From JBOGNO01 sp050747245 (GTDB taxonomy: Bacteria; Acidobacteriota; Terriglobia; Acidiferrales; UBA7541): a DNA stretch of 64,000 bases. The first letter of the stretch is position 1, and every line of letters starts with the position of its first letter. Of the stretch, positions 60,220-64,000 are shown one piece after another. The stretch covers positions 1 through 64,000 of the forward strand of contig JBOGNO010000001.1 in the NCBI GenBank assembly GCA_050747245.1. The letters run 5' to 3'. Both the position numbers and the translations under genes were made by a program. The notes beneath the pieces were generated by a model, which worked only from the letters and a program-made list of their open reading frames with translations, searched no databases and had not been told where the DNA came from.

Positions 60220-60696
60220 CTAATCGTGGCGGGCGCCGTGGAGGACGGCGCTGGCGTGGGGCAGGAGGTCAGCGAGGGCGTTGAGGGATTCGACGGCGCC
60301 GCGCGGGCTTCCCGGAAGATTGATGATGAGGGCTTTCGAGCGCACGCCGCAAACGGCTCGCGAAAGGATAGCGCGAGGATTGGCCTTCATGCCTTCCAAG
60401 CGCATGTGCTCCGCGAAGCCCGGAAGCAGCCGGGAGCAAACCGCGGAAGTGACTTCGGGAGTGACGTCGCGCGGCCCAATGCCCGTTCCGCCGGTGGTGA
60501 AAATCAAATCGGCGGCGTCGGAATCGGCCAGCGTGACGAGGCGCTCGCGAATGGCCGGCTCGTCATCGGGGACCACGGCTTCGGCCGCGATTTCCCAGTG
60601 AAGCTCGCGGCAGCGCGCGCGCACGGAAGGCCCCGAACGGTCGCTGGTCTTTCCCGCGGAGACCGAATCGCTGATGGTGATGATGGCAACGCGCAT
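60220..60696 (-). CDS. MogA/MoaB molybdenum cofactor protein
   Basis: 158 residues. MogA/MoaB adenylates molybdopterin before molybdate insertion. VAIITISDSVSAG, DLIFTTGGTGIGPRDVTPE and the late ALIINLPGSPRGAVE with the C-terminal end match the family. It follows the response-regulator gene by 18 nt and is last in the moeA-moaC-RR-mogA operon. MogA and MoaB cannot be separated from sequence alone. Confidence 0.92.
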   Translation of the reverse strand: MRVAIITISDSVSAGKTSDRSGPSVRARCRELHWEIAAEAVVPDDEPAIRERLVTLADSDAADLIFTTGGTGIGPRDVTPEVTSAVCSRLLPGFAEHMRLEGMKANPRAILSRAVCGVRSKALIINLPGSPRGAVESLNALADLLPHASAVLHGARHD

Positions 60697-60714
60697 AGGT
60701 GACGGAACGAGCGG

Positions 60715-61470
60715 CTACTTTTTCTCCGCTTGTGGAACGCTGACCGCCATGTCGCGGTTTTCTTCGTCGATCAGGCGCAGCGCTTCCATGAGCAGGCCGG
60801 TGGTCGAGCGCGAAATCGTCTCGCTCTGCGGCGCGGCGTTGAAATCAATTTCAAATTCGCCTTCGGCCCAGCGCACCGCTTGGTACACGGCCTCCTCGCC
60901 AGCGAGCGAGCCGAGCCGCGCGTCCTTGCACTGTCCTGCGGCGAAGAAAATTTCGCATGCGTCTTTCGCGTGGCACACAGTGAGCTTGCACGATTTCTGG
61001 CCCATTTCGAGCGACTGCATGAGGTCGAGAATGCTCATCTCCTCGAGGCGGCCCTGGATGACGCCCGGACGCGACGCGCGGCGCTGCATTTTTTCGAGCG
61101 CCAGGCGGTCAATCACTTTTTTCGCGCCGCGAACGAGATCTTTGATGAAGAAGGGCTTCTGAATAAATTCTTCGACGCCTTCGGTCATGGGGCGGAGTTT
61201 TTCTTCGATGTCCGCGCGGCTGGCAAGAAAAATGAAAGGAATGTTGCGAGTCTGCTGGCGCGCGCGGAGCTTTTCGAAAAGCTGGCGACCGTCGAGGCCC
61301 GGCAAACGGTAATCGCACAGGATCAAGTCGGGAGGGTCGTCCACGACGCGCAGGAGCGCATCCGCGCCATCCTGCGCGGGGCGCACGTCGCAATGCGGGT
61401 CGAGCCCCTTCAGCAGAAGGCCGAGGACGTGGGGATTGTCCTCCACCACGAGGACTTTAACTTCTTTCAT
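60715..61470 (-). CDS. Response regulator with DUF4388 (PATAN) output
   Basis: 251 residues from ATG 61470; longer upstream frame lacks RR homology. Residues 1-120 are a receiver domain: acidic pair EDN at 10-12, phospho-Asp in DLILCDYRLPG near 54, Thr/Ser position changed to FLASR, and Lys in FIQKPF. Residues 140-240 (GRLEEMSILDLMQSLEMGQKSCKLTV ... GEFEIDFNAAP) are a DUF4388/PATAN domain, which mediates protein-protein rather than DNA contact. No kinase is nearby. It overlaps moaC by ATGA (61467-61470), an unusual insertion in a cofactor operon. Confidence 0.9.
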   Translation of the reverse strand: MKEVKVLVVEDNPHVLGLLLKGLDPHCDVRPAQDGADALLRVVDDPPDLILCDYRLPGLDGRQLFEKLRARQQTRNIPFIFLASRADIEEKLRPMTEGVEEFIQKPFFIKDLVRGAKKVIDRLALEKMQRRASRPGVIQGRLEEMSILDLMQSLEMGQKSCKLTVCHAKDACEIFFAAGQCKDARLGSLAGEEAVYQAVRWAEGEFEIDFNAAPQSETISRSTTGLLMEALRLIDEENRDMAVSVPQAEKK

Positions 61471-61964
61471 CGCGCCTGCCGCGCGCTGCGATTTCGGGAG
61501 CGGCGATACGGGCCGCTTCTGCCGCCCGTTTTTTCGACGAGGTAGAGCTCCTGAATCTCCATCTCCCGGTCGAGCGCTTTGCACATGTCGTAGATCGTCA
61601 GAGCCGCCACGGCGGCGGCGGTGAGCGCTTCCATTTCGACGCCCGTCGAGGCCGTCGCGGTCACTTCGGATGTGATCTCGACTCCATTCTTGCACAGACG
61701 CGCGGTCACATCCATGTGCGTGAGAGGCAGAGGATGACAAAGAGGAATCAGCTCCGGCGTGCGCTTGGCCGCGGCGATTCCGGCAATGCGCGCGATTTCG
61801 AGAGGATTGCCCTTGGGCGTATCGAGACGCCGAATCGCGCGCAGCGCCGCAGGGGCGATGCGCACAAAACTGTGCGCTATGGCGCGGCGAAGCGTCGCCG
61901 GCTTGGGCGTCACGTCCACCATGCGCACCGCGCCCGATTTGCCGTAATGCGAGAGCTTGGCCAT
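61467..61964 (-). CDS. moaC: Cyclic pyranopterin monophosphate synthase
   Basis: 165 residues from ATG 61964 (MAKLSHYGKSGAVRMVDV). MoaC converts the MoaA product to cPMP, the first stable intermediate of Mo-cofactor. ELIPLCHPLPLTHMDV, EALTAAAVAALTIYDMCKALD and KTGGRSGPY are family motifs; the usual end KSGGKSG is followed here by an Arg-rich tail. It starts 4 nt after the moeA stop and overlaps the response-regulator gene. Confidence 0.94.
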   Translation of the reverse strand: MAKLSHYGKSGAVRMVDVTPKPATLRRAIAHSFVRIAPAALRAIRRLDTPKGNPLEIARIAGIAAAKRTPELIPLCHPLPLTHMDVTARLCKNGVEITSEVTATASTGVEMEALTAAAVAALTIYDMCKALDREMEIQELYLVEKTGGRSGPYRRSRNRSARQAR

Positions 61965-61968
61965 GCGG

Positions 61969-63192
61969 TTAGAATACGCCACGACGCGGCAGGACGTTCA
62001 CCCATTCTCCCGCCGCCCATTGCAATTTCGTTTCCGGAACGAAGAGGAAGCAATTTGCTTTCGCGACGGCGACGACATCGCCAGAACCTTGCCACGGCAA
62101 GGATTCCACGAGCGGATCGCCTTCGCGCCAGGTGACGAGCGCGGGAACGAAATGCGCGAGGCCCGGCTTCTCATCGAGGGCTTTCGTGAGCCGGGCTTTG
62201 AAAAGAGGGAGGGGACGAGGGGCGAGGCCGGCGAGCGCGTCAATGGCAGGCACGACGAACAACTCAAATGTGACCATGGTGGAAACGGGATTACCCGGCA
62301 GGCCGAAGACGAGTTTTTCGCGGCAGCGGCCAAATACCGCTGGGCGGCCCGGACGAATATTCACCGCGTCGAAAAAAAATTCCGCGCCCAATTCGCGCAA
62401 AACGTCTTCGACAAGATCGAATTCGCCCATGGAAACGCCGCCGCTCAGAACGAGAATGTCGGATGCGAGACCGTGCTCAATCATCTTGCGCAATTCGGGA
62501 GCGCGATCGGGGGCATTGCCCAGCGGAATGGGTTCGGCGCCGGCAAGAGCCGCCTGCGCGGAGAGCGAGACGCTGTTGCTATTGCGAATTTCAAATGGGC
62601 CGGGCTGGCGATCGACGGCAACAACTTCATCGCCGGTGGAAAGAATGGCGACACGAGGGCGGCGATGGACTTCCAAGCGCGTCTGGCCCACCTGCGCGGA
62701 GAGCGCCAGCTCCGCATAGCCGAGGCGCGTGCCGGGCGCGAGAAGAATTTGGCCGCGGCGCGCTTCACTGCCCGCAGGAACGATATTCTGGCCCGCAGCA
62801 ACGACGCGATCGGGAAATATTTCCTCGTTCACGCGGCGCACATGTTCGAGCATCAAGACGGCGTCGGCTCCGCGCGGCACGGGCGCGCCGGTCATGATAT
62901 GCACGGCTTGTCCCGCGGCGACTTCGCCAGCGAAGGAAGTCCCGGCGCGAACCTGGCCGGCAACGCGAAAGCTTTTTGTGCCGTTCTTAAGATCCGCTGA
63001 GCGCAGGGCGTAGCCATCGCGCGTGGAGCGGTCGAACGGAGGGTAATCGCGATCCGATGCAATTTCCCGCGCGAGCACGCGCCCGAGCGCCACATTCAGA
63101 TCGACGCGTTCGGCGCGCAATGCTTGCGATTGATGAAACAGCAGGGCGACATCGACCACTTTCTGCCGCGCTTCTTCGTAGGAAAGCGTCAC
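61969..63192 (-). CDS. moeA: Molybdopterin molybdenumtransferase
   Basis: 407 residues. MoeA inserts molybdenum into adenylated molybdopterin. PPFDRSTRDGYALRSAD, AVHIMTGAPVPRGADAV, VAILSTGDEVV, LVLSGGVSMGEFDLVEDVL and FGLPGNPVSTMVTF are the expected motifs. First gene of the moeA-moaC-RR-mogA operon; no promoter recognised, since purA lies 2 nt upstream in the same orientation. Confidence 0.95.
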   Translation of the reverse strand: MTLSYEEARQKVVDVALLFHQSQALRAERVDLNVALGRVLAREIASDRDYPPFDRSTRDGYALRSADLKNGTKSFRVAGQVRAGTSFAGEVAAGQAVHIMTGAPVPRGADAVLMLEHVRRVNEEIFPDRVVAAGQNIVPAGSEARRGQILLAPGTRLGYAELALSAQVGQTRLEVHRRPRVAILSTGDEVVAVDRQPGPFEIRNSNSVSLSAQAALAGAEPIPLGNAPDRAPELRKMIEHGLASDILVLSGGVSMGEFDLVEDVLRELGAEFFFDAVNIRPGRPAVFGRCREKLVFGLPGNPVSTMVTFELFVVPAIDALAGLAPRPLPLFKARLTKALDEKPGLAHFVPALVTWREGDPLVESLPWQGSGDVVAVAKANCFLFVPETKLQWAAGEWVNVLPRRGVF

Positions 63193-63194
63193 GA

Positions 63195-64000
63195 CTACAA
63201 CCAGGACTTCAGCAATCCGCCCGGACCGAGAAGAGTGGCATCGCGCTCCGGGCCGGTAGAAATCATTCCGATTTCGACTCCGAGCTCATCGGAGATGAAA
63301 TTCAGATAGTCGATGGCCGCGCCCGGGAGGGATTTGCAATCGCGTACGCCCGCAGTAGGTTCGCTCCAACCGGGCAGCGTGCGATATTCGGGCGTAACCT
63401 CCGCAAGTGTCTCTACGTCGGGCGGCATTTCCGTAAGTTTAGAGTTCTTGTAGCGATATCCGGTGCAGACCTGGATTTCGCGCTGGCCATCGAAAACGTC
63501 GAGCTTTGTGACCACGAGCGAACTGATGCCGTTGACCATCACTGCGTAGCGAAGCATGGCGAGGTCCAGCCAACCGCAGCGCCGGGGCCGGCCGGTCACG
63601 GCGCCGTATTCATTGCCGCGGTCGCGCATTTGTTTCGCTTCAAGGTCGGGCATCTCTGTGGGAAAGGGCCCGCCGCCGACGCGAGTGGTGTACGCCTTGG
63701 TGACGCCAGCCACGCCGGTGATCTTGGTGGGCGGAACACCGGTTCCAGTAGCCGCTCCGCCAGAAGTGGCGCTCGAGGAAGTGACGTACGGATACGTGCC
63801 GTGGTCTATGTCCAGCATAGTTCCCTGAGCGCCCTCGAAGAGCGCGGACTCACCGCGATCGAGCGCGCGATTGAGAAGCGCAGCGGTGTCGGCGACAAAC
63901 GGGCGCAGCCGTTCCGCGAGAGCCAGATAATTTTCCACCATTCCCGTAGTGTCGAGAGTCTGACCGTAAGCAGCCTTACAAATCGCGTCTTTCTCGCCCA
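63195..64000 (-). CDS. purA: Adenylosuccinate synthetase, 5' end outside window
   Basis: The frame is open to the right edge, so the N-terminal GTP loop is missing. The visible 268 residues begin GEKDAICKAAYGQTLDTTG. They include LFEGAQGTMLDIDHGTYPYVTSS (in part), the GPFPTEM loop, GRPRRCGWLDLAMLRYAV, VTKLDVFD, and the late PTAGVR and STGPERD segments. The enzyme condenses IMP and aspartate with GTP in AMP synthesis. The gene ends 2 nt before moeA and may be co-transcribed with the molybdenum cofactor operon. Confidence 0.95.
   Translation of the reverse strand, partial: GEKDAICKAAYGQTLDTTGMVENYLALAERLRPFVADTAALLNRALDRGESALFEGAQGTMLDIDHGTYPYVTSSSATSGGAATGTGVPPTKITGVAGVTKAYTTRVGGGPFPTEMPDLEAKQMRDRGNEYGAVTGRPRRCGWLDLAMLRYAVMVNGISSLVVTKLDVFDGQREIQVCTGYRYKNSKLTEMPPDVETLAEVTPEYRTLPGWSEPTAGVRDCKSLPGAAIDYLNFISDELGVEIGMISTGPERDATLLGPGGLLKSWL

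Noticed and set aside
59930..60223. 97-codon ORF in the AT-rich island
   Set aside because: Gln/Asn/Lys-rich composition mirrors the AT-rich repeats; no SD and no recognisable domain.

Overview
This window looks like chromosome of an Acidobacteriota member, probably Terriglobia/Koribacter-like. That is an inference from the GC-rich coding sequence, a split kdpD, an Hfq-like Sm protein beside tmk and holB, bacillithiol-type bshA, several secreted small-domain proteins, and the short interspersed hairpin repeats between genes. No rRNA, phage, transposase or intact CRISPR system is visible.

Layout. 1-2230: a partial CxxC protein on the minus strand, preceded by a strong promoter and a three-hairpin leader with a terminator-like stem, then repeat-rich intergenic DNA and one secreted hypothetical. 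2230-9200: a P450-SDR pair, a PepSY-like secreted protein, tRNA-Arg(UCG), a lone ExbD, a repeat echoing the tRNA 3' end, small membrane proteins, a DUF1287 protein, and a DUF1579-like gene broken by one in-frame TGA. 9311-17260: a potassium-uptake locus in which the KdpD sensor is split into two divergent genes. It also holds kdpE, kdpFABC and an extra 28-residue membrane peptide ahead of kdpF. 17509-31143: housekeeping and accessory genes (yggS, tmk, holB, Hfq-like, thioesterase, SDRs, bshA, a DUF805-SRPBCC fusion, a GbsR operon, LytS-type kinase, ribA, orphan thiS).

31285-56055: two complex I clusters facing each other. Cluster 1 (plus) is nuoA-C-D-EF-G-H-J-K-L-M-N. Cluster 2 (minus) is nuoA-C-D-H-J-K-L-M-N and runs into atpZ, an atpI-like gene, atpB and atpE. 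They converge on one hairpin terminator at 44490-44523. Neither contains nuoB or nuoI. Cluster 2 also lacks the NADH module, and its NuoD lacks an internal segment present in NuoD1. The simplest reading is an NADH-oxidising complex plus a second quinone-reducing, proton-pumping module with another electron donor, both using NuoB and NuoI encoded elsewhere.

56056-64000: a block of TGTCATTC-type repeats, a membrane Ser/Thr kinase with a PA-IL-like C-terminal region and a near-consensus promoter, an AT-rich geneless island with degenerate repeated motifs, a molybdenum-cofactor operon (moeA-moaC-response regulator-mogA), and the 3' part of purA.

Regulation visible in sequence: several genes start only about 6-15 bases after a good -10 box and have no Shine-Dalgarno, suggesting leaderless or nearly leaderless mRNAs. 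A perfect palindrome overlaps the start codon of the GbsR-type regulator. Many genes are coupled through ATGA or TGATG overlaps.
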